This document shows, one piece after another, positions 10,961 to 18,930 of a DNA stretch of 33,064 nucleotides. Source of the DNA: Prevotella sp. GTDB lineage: Bacteria; Bacteroidota; Bacteroidia; Bacteroidales; Bacteroidaceae. The position numbers and the translations under genes were made by a program. The notes under the pieces were generated by a model. The model had not been told where the DNA came from. It made no database searches and was given only the letters and a program-made list of their open reading frames with translations. How positions within the stretch are numbered: position 1 is the stretch's first letter; the number at the start of each line of letters is the position of its first letter. Location of the stretch: NCBI GenBank assembly GCA_017428925.1, contig JAFRPY010000122.1, positions 1-33,064 on the forward strand, given 5' to 3'.

Positions 10961-13099
10961 ATGGCAGCAATTGGAAAAATTAGAAGTTGGGGCCCCATCC
11001 TCGCAACAGTGATTGGTTTGGCCTTGTTTGCTTTCATCGCCGAAGAGGCTTTCCGCTCTTGCGAATCAACCCGCAACCAGCAGCGTCAGCAGGTAGGCGA
11101 AGTGTTAGGAAAGAAAATTGACTATCAGGAGTATCAGAAGCTCTTCGATGAGTACTCAGAGGTGATGAAGATGACCCAGGGACGTGAGAACCTCACCGAC
11201 CAGGAAATGAACCAAATCAAGGACATGGTTTGGCAGAACTACATCCAGGAGGCCATCATCGACAACGAGGCTGAGAAACTCGGTCTCACCGTTACCGATC
11301 AGGAGCTGCAGAACATGCTCAACGAAGGCAGTGACCCCGTTCTCCTTCAGTCTCCATTCGTCAACCAGCAGACAGGTCGCTTCGATGCCAACACGCTGAA
11401 GAACTTCCTCGCTGAATACAAAAAGGCTCAGGAACTCAACAACACCCAGGTGCTCGAACAGTACGGCAAATTATACAAGTACTGGCAGTTTATCGAGAAG
11501 AACCTCCGCAAGCAGACGCTCCTTCGCAAATATCAGGAGCTGCTCGCCGGTTGTCTGCTCACTAACCCGGCAAATGCCCAGCAGGCCTTCCGTAACCAGA
11601 ACGAGGAAAGCGACATTCTTCTCGCCACTTTCCCCTACAGTTCTGTCGAGGACAAGGATGTCAAAATCTCCGATGCCGACCTCAAGGCAAAGTATGATGA
11701 GCTGAAATCACAGTTCAGACAGTTGGCTGAGACACGTGATATCAAGTATGTCCAGTTCCAGGTTCAGCCCTCAAGCGAAGACCGCAACACACTCTTCAAA
11801 CAAGTCGAGGAAGAGCGCACCAAGCTGGCAACAGCCGAAGACCCCACCGAGGTTGTACGCAAAGCCAACAGCCTTATCGCCTACATCGGCATTCCTCAGA
11901 CCAAGGCATTCTTCCCCAAAGACATTCAGGATCGTCTCGATTCAATGGCTGTGGGTTCAACAACTCCTGTTGGTGAGAACTTGAAGGATCACACGTTCAA
12001 CGTGACACGCCTCATCTCTAAGCAGCAGATGCCCGACTCCATCCAGTATCGCGCCATTCAGGTTCCTGGTGCCGACGGTTCTTCTGCCAAGACTGCCGAC
12101 AGCATCTATACAGCCCTCAAGGCTGGTGCCGACTTTGAGGCTCTTGCCAAGAAATACGGACAGACTGGTGAGAAGATCTGGCTCACCAGCGAGCAGTATC
12201 AAAACGCTCCCTCGTTGGACAAAGACACCAAGAAGTATCTCGACATCCTCAACACCGCTCCCACTGGCAGCTACACCAACCTGCCCTTTGCTGGCGGCAA
12301 CATGATTCTTCAGGTGCTCGACCGTCGCGCGATGGTCACCAAGTATCTGGCCGCAGTCATCAAGAAGCCCATCGACTTCTCGAAGACCACCTACAGCTCT
12401 GCCTACAACAAGTTCTCTCAGTTCGTCAGCGAGAACCAGACCATCGAGGCTATGGAGAAGAATGCCCAGAAGTATGGTTTCACCGTTCAGGAGCGAAAGA
12501 GCATGAGCAATGCAGAGCACTATGTGGCCAACATTTCTTCCACACGCGATGCACTGAAATGGATTTTCGATGCTAAGAAAGGCGAAGTTTCTCCTCTCTA
12601 TGAGTGCGGAAACAACGACCAGCTCCTCGTTGTGGCTGTGACCAACATCAACAAGAAGGGCATCCAGACGCTCGACAATCCAAGCGTGAAGGATTTTATT
12701 CAGCAGCGCGTCATGAGCGACAAGAAGGCTGAGGTGCTGATGAAAAAGGCCAAGACCGCTACAGACCTGGCTGCCGCCCAGAAACTCGGTGCCAAGATTG
12801 ATACCATCAAGCAGGTGACCTTCGACGCTCCCGTGTTCATCCCCGAGACAGGTGCCAGTGAGCCAGCTCTGAGCGGTGCCGTATTTGCCACCGCAAAGGG
12901 AAAAGTCAGCACACCAGTCAAGGGCAATCAGGGACTCTATGTGTTCCAGGTTATCGACAAGAAAACTCGCGACGTCAAGTACGACGAGAAAGAGGCTGAG
13001 AAGGCCCTCAAGCAGAAAGTGCTCCAGAGCGCCAGCCAGTACATGCGCGACCTCTACCAGAAGGCCGACGTGGTTGACAACCGCTACCTCTTCTTCTAA
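10961..13099 (+). CDS. ppiD: PpiD/SurA-type periplasmic peptidyl-prolyl isomerase and chaperone
   Basis: The 712-residue product has an N-terminal cytoplasmic stub and one membrane helix (about 12-31). A SurA_N-type chaperone region follows, including the KIDYQEYQKLFDEYSE stretch. Parvulin-like segments lie near 355-430 (YRAIQVPG to ALKAGADFEALAKKYG). This layout is that of PpiD, which meets proteins emerging from SecYEG. The usual parvulin ARHILI start reads YRAIQV here, so isomerase activity may be weak and the main job that of a chaperone; this is inference. The gene has its own -7 element and a strong terminator, so it is probably a single-gene unit. The ATG at 10961 follows an A-rich leader. 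Confidence 0.88.
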   Translation: MAAIGKIRSWGPILATVIGLALFAFIAEEAFRSCESTRNQQRQQVGEVLGKKIDYQEYQKLFDEYSEVMKMTQGRENLTDQEMNQIKDMVWQNYIQEAIIDNEAEKLGLTVTDQELQNMLNEGSDPVLLQSPFVNQQTGRFDANTLKNFLAEYKKAQELNNTQVLEQYGKLYKYWQFIEKNLRKQTLLRKYQELLAGCLLTNPANAQQAFRNQNEESDILLATFPYSSVEDKDVKISDADLKAKYDELKSQFRQLAETRDIKYVQFQVQPSSEDRNTLFKQVEEERTKLATAEDPTEVVRKANSLIAYIGIPQTKAFFPKDIQDRLDSMAVGSTTPVGENLKDHTFNVTRLISKQQMPDSIQYRAIQVPGADGSSAKTADSIYTALKAGADFEALAKKYGQTGEKIWLTSEQYQNAPSLDKDTKKYLDILNTAPTGSYTNLPFAGGNMILQVLDRRAMVTKYLAAVIKKPIDFSKTTYSSAYNKFSQFVSENQTIEAMEKNAQKYGFTVQERKSMSNAEHYVANISSTRDALKWIFDAKKGEVSPLYECGNNDQLLVVAVTNINKKGIQTLDNPSVKDFIQQRVMSDKKAEVLMKKAKTATDLAAAQKLGAKIDTIKQVTFDAPVFIPETGASEPALSGAVFATAKGKVSTPVKGNQGLYVFQVIDKKTRDVKYDEKEAEKALKQKVLQSASQYMRDLYQKADVVDNRYLFF

Positions 13100-13126
13100 G
13101 CAACTTGAATCAAGAACATATCATAG

Positions 13127-13164
13127 GGGACTGTACCGCATCAAGGTACGGTCCCTTTTTCTTT
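13127..13164 (+). terminator. Rho-independent terminator of ppiD
   Basis: An 11 bp stem with one G-T pair (13127-13137 GGGACTGTACC with 13145-13155 GGTACGGTCCC) and a 7 nt loop is followed by TTTTTCTTT. Confidence 0.92.
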
Positions 13165-13195
13165 GTCCAGTTTCGATGAATGATCAGCGAGAAAA

Positions 13196-13227
13196 TTTGC
13201 AAACTTGCAGATTAATGCGTATATTTG
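13196..13227 (+). promoter_or_regulatory. Promoter of the HD-domain gene
   Basis: TTTG at 13196-13199, a 20 bp spacer and TATATTTG at 13220-13227 give a full Bacteroidetes promoter. The ATG follows 22 bases later. Confidence 0.85.
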
Positions 13228-13249
13228 CAGACACTAAAAGGATAAACGT

Positions 13250-13882
13250 ATGGAAAACAATGTAAGCCTCGACTTGATGGAATTCATAGAGCAGCAGATA
13301 CTGCCCCGCTATGCCGAATTCGACAAAGCCCATTCTATGGAGCATGTAACCGGAGTGATTCGCCGCTCGCTCATCATTGCCCGAAGGGCTGGTGCCGACC
13401 TTGATATGGCCTACACCATCGCCGCCTACCACGACTTGGGGCTCGAAGGGCCACGGGCCATCCACCACCTGACGAGTGGCAAGATACTCATGACCGATGC
13501 CCGTCTGAAGCGATGGTTCTCGCCCGAGCAGCTGAAAATCATGAAGGAAGCCGTCGAAGACCACCGCGCCTCGGCAAGCCATTCCCCGCGAAACATCTAC
13601 GGAAAAATTGTGGCTGAGGCCGACCGCGACCTTGAGCCCGAGAGCGTCTTCCGCCGCACCATCCAGTACGGACTCTCCCACTATCCCGAGAAGACAACCG
13701 AAGAGCACTGGCAGCGCTTCATGGACCACATGGACGAGAAATATTCCGTCAACGGCTACATACGCCTGTGGATGCCCAACTCTCCCAATGAGGAAAAGCT
13801 CAATGCCATCCGCAGCCTTATCGCACAACCCCAGGAACTGCGCAAAGTCTTCGACCGCCTTTTCGAGGAAGAGACGTCGTAA
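13250..13882 (+). CDS. HD-domain protein, probable metal-dependent phosphohydrolase
   Basis: The 210-residue product carries the HD-superfamily metal-site pattern: H28 and H32 (AHSMEHV), the H61-D62 pair (AYHDLG), H105 (EDHRA) and D125 (EADRD). HD proteins hydrolyse nucleotides or other phosphate esters. There is no RelA/SpoT or GGDEF partner domain to suggest (p)ppGpp or cyclic-di-GMP, so the substrate is unknown. The gene has its own complete promoter and stands alone between the ppiD terminator and the convergent 52-residue membrane-protein gene. Only 12 bp separate the two stop codons. Confidence 0.85.
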   Translation: MENNVSLDLMEFIEQQILPRYAEFDKAHSMEHVTGVIRRSLIIARRAGADLDMAYTIAAYHDLGLEGPRAIHHLTSGKILMTDARLKRWFSPEQLKIMKEAVEDHRASASHSPRNIYGKIVAEADRDLEPESVFRRTIQYGLSHYPEKTTEEHWQRFMDHMDEKYSVNGYIRLWMPNSPNEEKLNAIRSLIAQPQELRKVFDRLFEEETS

Positions 13883-13894
13883 ACTGCTACTCCC

Positions 13895-14053
13895 TTACGC
13901 CAAGTAATACGTGTAGTAGATGAAGGCCAGGATGGCAATCACTACAATCATGATGACCGACTTCAACAGGCAGCTCACCACCTTCTTCAGCAGCACGAAA
14001 GTGACAACAATCACAATCAGTGCGATAATATAAAAAGAACAGTTCTCCAACAT
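13895..14053 (-). CDS. 52-residue membrane protein
   Basis: This short leftward frame encodes MLENCSFYIIALIVIVVTF, then a Leu-Leu-Lys-Lys turn region, then a second hydrophobic stretch ending in YYTYYLA. It reads as two short membrane helices (about 6-22 and 32-50) joined by a basic KK..K loop. The start ATG lies 27 bases after a perfect -7 element (TACCTTTG), and the frame runs clean to TAA. That combination supports a real gene rather than chance. I cannot assign a function. It is convergent with the HD-domain gene. Confidence 0.7.
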   Translation of the reverse strand: MLENCSFYIIALIVIVVTFVLLKKVVSCLLKSVIMIVVIAILAFIYYTYYLA

Positions 14054-14080
14054 AATCCAATACAATTTTTCTTACGGCTG

Positions 14081-14088
14081 CAAAGGTA
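14081..14088 (-). promoter_or_regulatory. -7 promoter element of the 52-residue membrane protein gene
   Basis: The minus strand reads TACCTTTG. No TTTG lies at the ideal -33 distance. It is 27 bases upstream of the ATG at 14053. Confidence 0.6.
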
Positions 14089-14178
14089 ATAAAAAAATAT
14101 GAAATATAGAGTTTGGTATAAGAGATTACATGGATTATACAGGTTGTCAACTACAAGTAATAATCTGATGAAATAAGC

Positions 14179-14556
14179 TTAAAAAAGAGAAAGCGAAAGG
14201 TCTTCTTGCGGCTTGGAAGTCTCTTCAGGGGTGTCGTCACGAAAAAGAAGTATCAGTTGTCGTGATTCCTTATTATCTGGATTTAGGCGATAGTATCCGC
14301 GTTCCCCAGTTTTCTCTATCATTGAATCCGGATTTTTCGAGTTTCGCAATAAGAAAGACTGCACATAACGATGAACATCTTCGAAAAGGATAGTCTCGAA
14401 GAATGTGTTGCACTCGTTAAAGACATGGCGCGAGATTTTTTGCACGCTAAGACCATCGTCACCAGCCTCCGTGAGAAAACGCAATATCTTATTGTCGATA
14501 TCCAAGATGGAAAAGAAATACGATGAATAACAAAAAAGAGCGGCATGCAGAAGCAT
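14179..14556 (-). CDS. Small conserved hypothetical protein, winged-helix-like
   Basis: The frame encodes up to 125 residues. The core from about residue 19 (DIDNKILRFLTEAG) has a short helical repeat, a GLSVQKISRHVFNECNTFF stretch and then IRNSKNP-like and RGYYRLN segments. This resembles a small winged-helix DNA-binding domain; the C-terminal tail is acidic and Ser-rich. The start is doubtful. The ATG at 14556 sits inside the terminator hairpin of the upstream DUF2582 gene, and residues 1-17 look unlike a normal N-terminus. A TTG at 14505 would give MDIDNKILRFL and is a good alternative. Function is unknown. The gene lies 30 bp downstream of the DUF2582 gene in the same direction. Confidence 0.65.
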   Translation of the reverse strand: MLLHAALFCYSSYFFSILDIDNKILRFLTEAGDDGLSVQKISRHVFNECNTFFETILFEDVHRYVQSFLLRNSKNPDSMIEKTGERGYYRLNPDNKESRQLILLFRDDTPEETSKPQEDLSLSLF

Positions 14557-14562
14557 CCGCCC
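14532..14562 (-). terminator. Rho-independent terminator of the DUF2582 gene
   Basis: On the minus strand, GCGG-G-ATGC (one bulged base), a TTCT loop and GCAT-CCGC-type pairing form an 8 bp stem (plus 40-43 with 57-60 and 45-48 with 53-56 of 145xx). TTTTTT follows. It lies about 24 bp after the DUF2582 stop codon and covers the ATG at 14556. Confidence 0.8.
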
Positions 14563-14585
14563 TTTAACTATTGTCTTAGAAGCTA

Positions 14586-14891
14586 TTAGGCCAAAACAAT
14601 TTTTCCTTCAGTCTCAGCAATCTTGCCTTCCTTGAGCAACCAACCTGCGCCGAGGATAACTTCCTCATTGCTGATCTTAGCTGCCTTAGCAATCTCAGCT
14701 ACGGTAAGAGCCTTCTGAGCGGTAGCCAGGGCATTGTAAACGTCACCAGCCTTGAAACCTGCGTTCTCAGCGTTAATAACGAGAGTTGCCTTCTTAGCTG
14801 CTGCCTTAGGAGCGGCCTTCTTCACTGTTTCCTTTTTCTCTGCAGCTGCCTTCTTTGTTGTAGCTGCCTTTGTTGCTTTCTTTTCTGCCAT
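14586..14891 (-). CDS. DUF2582 winged-helix protein with histone-H1-like Lys/Ala tail
   Basis: The 101-residue product has two parts. Residues 1-36 are almost entirely Lys, Ala, Thr and Glu (for example TTKKAAAEKKETVKKAAPKA), a low-complexity basic tail. Residues 37-101 form a small winged helix of the DUF2582 type, with VYNALATAQKALTVAEIAKAAKI and a wing-like GWLLKEGKIAETEGKIVLA in separate strands. The start is the ATG at 14891; the frame extends further upstream, but that part overlaps the promoter. The basic tail joined to a winged helix recalls linker histone H1. A role in nucleoid binding is inference only. It has its own terminator. Confidence 0.85.
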   Translation of the reverse strand: MAEKKATKAATTKKAAAEKKETVKKAAPKAAAKKATLVINAENAGFKAGDVYNALATAQKALTVAEIAKAAKISNEEVILGAGWLLKEGKIAETEGKIVLA

Positions 14892-14949
14892 TTTTAAGTA
14901 ATAATTTATAAATCCTGATTGAAAATTCAACCTTTTATTAATTCGAGTG

Positions 14950-14957
14950 CAAAAGTA
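14950..14957 (-). promoter_or_regulatory. -7 promoter element of the DUF2582 gene
   Basis: The minus strand reads TACTTTTG, matching TAnnTTTG. The nearest TTTG upstream is only 12 bp away, so the -33 side is weak. The leader would be about 50 nt. The element lies inside the longer reading frame, which supports the ATG at 14891. Confidence 0.6.
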
Positions 14958-15033
14958 TTCATTTCTGTCCAAATAGAGAACTTTCCTGTACTGAATATCA
15001 GCATTTTAGCTATTTTCTTGACTTAAATCAAAT

Positions 15034-16794
15034 CTATTCTTCCTTTAAGTCGAGTTTCAATTGTAATTCCTCAAGTTGCTTGGGGTCAAGGAAGCCTGGA
15101 GCATCAAGCATCACATCGCGACCGGAATTGTTTTTCGGGAACGCAATACAATCGCGAATGCTGTCGAGTCCTGCCATGATGCTGACAAAGCGATCAAGTC
15201 CAAAAGCAAGACCTGCGTGAGGAGGAGCACCATACTTGAACGCGTTGATGAGAAAGCCGAACTGAGCCATTGCCTTCTCGGGCGTAAATCCAAGAATCTT
15301 GAACATCTTTTCCTGCAATTTGCCGTCGTGGATACGGAGAGAGCCACCGCCCACTTCGATGCCGTTACAGACAAAATCGTAAGCCTTTGCCCTAACCTTT
15401 TCCGGATATTCATCGAGCAACGGAATGTCGTCGGGGTTAGGCATAGTGAACGGATGGTGAGTGGCCATCAGGCGCTGTTCTTCATCGCTCCATTCAAATA
15501 GCGGGAAATCAACAATCCAAAGACATTCAAACCTGTTCTTGTCGCGCAGACCTAACCTCTCTGCCATCTCCAAACGAAGTGCACAGAGCTGAACGCGAGT
15601 TTTGTTCGCATTGTCACCACTCAGAATCAGAACGAGGTCACCATCGTTGGCGCCCATCTTTTCCTTCAAAACAGCCCAGTCTTCAGGAGTATAGAACTTG
15701 TCAATTGATGACTTAACCGTTCCATCCTCATTATATTTAACGTAAACCAAACCCTTGGCACCCACCTGCTGAGATTTCACGAAATCAGTAAGTTGGTCAA
15801 GTTGTTTGCGCGTATATGCGGCACAGCCCGGCACACAAATTCCTCCGATATACTGAGCCTGATCGAACACGGCAAAGGTACCCTTCTTCAAAGTGTCCAT
15901 CAGTTCCACTAATTCCATTCCAAAGCGCAAATCGGGTTTGTCGCTTCCGAAACGCCTCATGGCTTCATGCCAAGACATCTGCGTCAGTTTGGCGGGCAAT
16001 TCCACTCCGCGTACCTCCTTAAACAGATGGCGGGCCATGTCTTCAAACAAATCAATAACGTCATCTTGGTCAACAAACGACATTTCACAGTCAATTTGAG
16101 TGAACTCCGGCTGACGGTCGGCACGCAAATCCTCGTCGCGGAAACATTTCGCAATCTGGAAATAACGGTCGAAACCGCTCACCATCAAAAGTTGTTTCAG
16201 CGTCTGGGGACTTTGTGGCAAGGCATAAAACTGTCCGGGATTCATGCGCGAAGGCACCACGAAATCACGTGCGCCCTCAGGCGTTGAACCAATAAGGATA
16301 GGAGTTTCCACCTCAATAAACTGCTTAGAATCAAGGAAGTTACGGATGAGAATGGTCATGCGATGGCGCAATTCCATGTTTTTTCGTACTGGCATACGGC
16401 GCAAATCCAGATAACGATACTTCATTCGTATGTCGTCACCACCATCACTATTATCCTCAATAGTGAACGGAGGCGTTATACTTTCCGAAAGAATATTGAG
16501 TTCTGAAGCCAGAATTTCGATGTCGCCAGTTGGAATCTTTGAATTCTTCGACTCTCGCTCACTCACTTCACCCTTGACCTGAACACAAAACTCACGGCCA
16601 AGCTTATTGGCACGGGCACAGAGATCGGCGTCTTTCGACTCATCAAAAACGATCTGAGTGATTCCATAACGGTCGCGCAGATCCACAAAAGTCATACCTC
16701 CCATTTTTCGGGTACGCTGCACCCATCCGGCCAACGTCACCTGCTTGCCGGCATCCTGGAGACGAAGCTCTCCACAAGTATTTGTTCTATACAT
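15034..16794 (-). CDS. aspS: Aspartyl-tRNA synthetase
   Basis: AspRS charges tRNA-Asp with aspartate. The 586-residue class II enzyme has the N-terminal OB-fold anticodon domain ([12 protein letters not shown], then [20 protein letters not shown] across a loop). Motif 2 is around [18 protein letters not shown], a GAD insertion domain follows, and motif 3 is GLAFGLDRF near the C-terminus. Length and domain order match the bacterial type. I use the ATG at 16794 ([10 protein letters not shown]) instead of an upstream in-frame ATG at 16818, because the promoter element lies at 16816-16823. The two tRNA-Asp genes for its substrate are at 24954-25131, in a different unit. Confidence 0.97.
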   Translation of the reverse strand: MYRTNTCGELRLQDAGKQVTLAGWVQRTRKMGGMTFVDLRDRYGITQIVFDESKDADLCARANKLGREFCVQVKGEVSERESKNSKIPTGDIEILASELNILSESITPPFTIEDNSDGGDDIRMKYRYLDLRRMPVRKNMELRHRMTILIRNFLDSKQFIEVETPILIGSTPEGARDFVVPSRMNPGQFYALPQSPQTLKQLLMVSGFDRYFQIAKCFRDEDLRADRQPEFTQIDCEMSFVDQDDVIDLFEDMARHLFKEVRGVELPAKLTQMSWHEAMRRFGSDKPDLRFGMELVELMDTLKKGTFAVFDQAQYIGGICVPGCAAYTRKQLDQLTDFVKSQQVGAKGLVYVKYNEDGTVKSSIDKFYTPEDWAVLKEKMGANDGDLVLILSGDNANKTRVQLCALRLEMAERLGLRDKNRFECLWIVDFPLFEWSDEEQRLMATHHPFTMPNPDDIPLLDEYPEKVRAKAYDFVCNGIEVGGGSLRIHDGKLQEKMFKILGFTPEKAMAQFGFLINAFKYGAPPHAGLAFGLDRFVSIMAGLDSIRDCIAFPKNNSGRDVMLDAPGFLDPKQLEELQLKLDLKEE

Positions 16795-16815
16795 TTTATT
16801 TGTTTTTTGTGGTCG

Positions 16816-16847
16816 CAAAGGTACATATTTTCCATGATATGCACAAA
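16816..16847 (-). promoter_or_regulatory. Promoter of aspS
   Basis: The minus strand has TTTG (plus 16844-16847), a 20 bp spacer and TACCTTTG (plus 16816-16823). The ATG follows 21 bases later. Confidence 0.85.
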
Positions 16848-16917
16848 TTATTCAGTTGAAAATACCAGAAATAGTTAATTTGTACAAAAAGAACACGTCA
16901 TATTGATAAACTATTAG

Positions 16918-16925
16918 TACATTTG
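16918..16925 (+). promoter_or_regulatory. -7 promoter element of the DUF1573 gene
   Basis: TACATTTG matches TAnnTTTG. No TTTG lies at the ideal -33 distance. The leader is about 40 nt and A-rich. Confidence 0.6.
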
Positions 16926-16965
16926 CACGTCGAAAAAGAAAAAAAACAAATAAAATTATTGAATA

Positions 16966-17358
16966 ATGAAAAAGATAATTGTATTAACAGCATTGCTGCT
17001 TTGCGCAGCAACGGTAACGTTCGCGCAGGAGCCGTCCTCCAAGATTAAGTTTGACGAGATTCTCCACAATTTTGGTACGTTCCCTGAAACTCAACCCATC
17101 CAGAAGTGTGTGTTCAAATTCACCAATGTGGGTGACCAGCCGCTGGTTATCAATCAGGCTGTTGCCAGTTGCGGATGCACCGTTCCTGAATACACCAAGA
17201 CTCCCATTCCTCCAGGAGGAAAAGGAACTGTAGAAGTTACATACAACGGAAAAGGTAAGTTCCCCGGTCACTTTAAGAAGTCTATTACGATTCGTACAAA
17301 TGGTATATATCCCGTAACCCGTATATATATTGAGGGAACCATGACCGAGGCAAAATAA
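16966..17358 (+). CDS. Secreted DUF1573 domain protein
   Basis: The 130-residue product has a clear signal peptide (1-20, cleavage at TFA-QE). One DUF1573 domain follows, an immunoglobulin-like fold related to the ASPM-SPD-2-Hydin group. The core shows HNFGTF (34-39), FTNVGDQPL, the ASCGCTVPEY motif (67-76 with Cys 69 and 71) and a GHFKKSITI strand. These proteins are common in Bacteroidota and usually lie in the periplasm or at the outer membrane. No molecular function is established. It is a single-gene unit, divergent from aspS and convergent with the DUF3078 gene, with a terminator hairpin between. Confidence 0.9.
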   Translation: MKKIIVLTALLLCAATVTFAQEPSSKIKFDEILHNFGTFPETQPIQKCVFKFTNVGDQPLVINQAVASCGCTVPEYTKTPIPPGGKGTVEVTYNGKGKFPGHFKKSITIRTNGIYPVTRIYIEGTMTEAK

Positions 17359-17382
17359 TATTCAAAGAATTAACTTATAGAC

Positions 17383-17420
17383 GAGGGGATGTGTTGTTCG
17401 ACACATCCCCTCATTTATAT
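17383..17420. terminator. Terminator hairpin between convergent DUF1573 and DUF3078 genes
   Basis: A perfect 12 bp stem (17383-17394 GAGGGGATGTGT with 17401-17412 ACACATCCCCTC) with a 6 nt loop lies between the two stop codons. The T-run is weak on both sides (ATTTATATT rightward), so it may serve both genes. Confidence 0.75.
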
Positions 17421-17432
17421 TGTTCTTTGCTT

Positions 17433-18713
17433 TTAGAACGAATAGTTGAATCCCAGTGAAAAATATTCCATCAACTGCCAATAACCCGTATTGCTGTCTT
17501 TCACAGAAGAAGCATCATCGAATCGAGGATATACGAAGAGGTTGGTAGAGATGTATTTATTGAACTGGAAAGAAAGCGTATTTTCCCATTCAATTTCAGC
17601 TCGTTTATAGGATGTAAAACCATATAAACGGCTTTTCCACTTGATGTTTTCAGCAATCTGCCAAGTTAGGTCGGCGGTGAGTGAAGAACCAAAGTCATGT
17701 AATGAATGGTGTCCTTCCTCCAAACCAAAGCGAGGTGCCAGGTCGATGCGCCCTACATAGCGGTAATTATAGGCTGCAGGCGACAGGTTAATGGTTCCCG
17801 TCAGTTTTTTGTTCAACCATTCCACATTGTAAGTCATACCAAGTGATACACTCAGTTTGAAAGGTGAGAAGAAGTCGCTATATACCATCATGTCATTGCT
17901 CTTATAGCCCTTTGAGAACTGCGTCTCGGCAATTACCTGAAGAGTATAGTACCACTTCTTAGTAGCTTGAAGTCCAAGCATGGAAGTCAGTCGCATCAGA
18001 TCTTCCGTTGTCTTGAATTCATGCAGGGAGTCACTTCTCGATGTCATGAAGCCAATCTTCATTTCCAACTTATTGTCCCATTTCACTTTCGACTTGTTAT
18101 TATAATTGGCCTCCATCACCGCAGCTCCCAACATTGAATAGTTGCTTTCACCGCCTTTATGCCAATTACCCGAGAAATAGTTCTGAAGGAACTGCAGGTT
18201 GTAGTCGCCTTTGAATGTCCAGAAATTAGGTTTCTTAACTACAACCTCTGGCTCTGGAGCTGCCACAGCATCAACCGCCTTATCAGCAACTTTTTCCACG
18301 ATGGTTTCCTTGTTCTCAATAGGTTCAGTTATGGCCTGCTTCACCGCTCCAGCCTCTTCCAATTCCGTTTCCGACACCTTTACAAGTTCCGGATGTCTCA
18401 AATAGATATTCATCAAGGCATTGTCTATCTCTTGGTTCACAGAGTCTTTGGTTGCACCGTCAAGACCTAGTTTTTGCTGAACCACATCGTTATAGAATGT
18501 GCTGCTGGTAAACAATTTGTATTTGTCGAAAGCCGTATAGGCACTGTTCAATGTACGGGCAGAATCCAACTGTGCCTTATAATAGGCAAGAGAATCCCTA
18601 TACATTTTCACGAGAGCAGTGTCTTTGACTGCTGGTCTCACGGTAGCCGAAACGTGCATAGTCACTATTGTCAATAAAGCGACAGCCACCCATCTAAAAT
18701 TAAAATTTACCAT
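17433..18713 (-). CDS. DUF3078 outer-membrane protein
   Basis: The 426-residue product has a signal peptide (1-23, cleavage near VSA-TV). A helical N-terminal part and an acidic/Ala-rich linker (about 115-160) follow. The C-terminal DUF3078 region (about 165-426) begins with FWTFKGDYNLQFLQNYFSGNW. Strands alternate with aromatic residues, and the chain ends in Phe (FNYSF), which fits a beta-barrel inserted by BAM. Function is unknown. The gene has a complete promoter and is divergent from yidC. Confidence 0.82.
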   Translation of the reverse strand: MVNFNFRWVAVALLTIVTMHVSATVRPAVKDTALVKMYRDSLAYYKAQLDSARTLNSAYTAFDKYKLFTSSTFYNDVVQQKLGLDGATKDSVNQEIDNALMNIYLRHPELVKVSETELEEAGAVKQAITEPIENKETIVEKVADKAVDAVAAPEPEVVVKKPNFWTFKGDYNLQFLQNYFSGNWHKGGESNYSMLGAAVMEANYNNKSKVKWDNKLEMKIGFMTSRSDSLHEFKTTEDLMRLTSMLGLQATKKWYYTLQVIAETQFSKGYKSNDMMVYSDFFSPFKLSVSLGMTYNVEWLNKKLTGTINLSPAAYNYRYVGRIDLAPRFGLEEGHHSLHDFGSSLTADLTWQIAENIKWKSRLYGFTSYKRAEIEWENTLSFQFNKYISTNLFVYPRFDDASSVKDSNTGYWQLMEYFSLGFNYSF

Positions 18714-18759
18714 TTTATTCTAAATTAATTAACAAATGCTTAAAGTCTATTAACAAGTG

Positions 18760-18791
18760 CAAAGATAGTGATTATAATCAGAATTTCCAAA
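18760..18791 (-). promoter_or_regulatory. Promoter of the DUF3078 gene
   Basis: The minus strand has TTTG (plus 18788-18791), a 20 bp spacer and TATCTTTG (plus 18760-18767). The leader is about 40 nt. Confidence 0.82.
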
Positions 18792-18858
18792 TTATAAGCG
18801 GATAAAGTAGACTTAATTTAGTTTGTATTCATAATCAGAATGAATAAAAGGTTAAAAT

Positions 18859-18889
18859 TTTGCCATGTTCTAAATTATTACTACCTTTG
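18859..18889 (+). promoter_or_regulatory. Promoter of yidC
   Basis: TTTG at 18859-18862, a 19 bp spacer and TACCTTTG at 18882-18889 give a full Bacteroidetes promoter. The leader is about 35 nt and very A/T-rich. Confidence 0.85.
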
Positions 18890-18930
18890 CACCTATTATT
18901 AATAATAGAAAATAATAAAAAATCATTATA

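Noticed and set aside
13184-13828. Leftward frame of 214 codons opposite the HD-domain gene
   Set aside because: It is antisense to a gene with clear HD motifs and a full promoter. It shows no motifs of its own.
14892-14972. Longer start for the DUF2582 protein at 14972
   Set aside because: The extra 27 residues would span the -7 promoter element at 14950-14957; MAEKKATK is the natural start.
16795-16818. Upstream ATG start for aspS at 16818
   Set aside because: The added residues (MRPQKTNK) would overlap the -7 element at 16816-16823, and AspRS proteins begin at [10 protein letters not shown]-type sequence.
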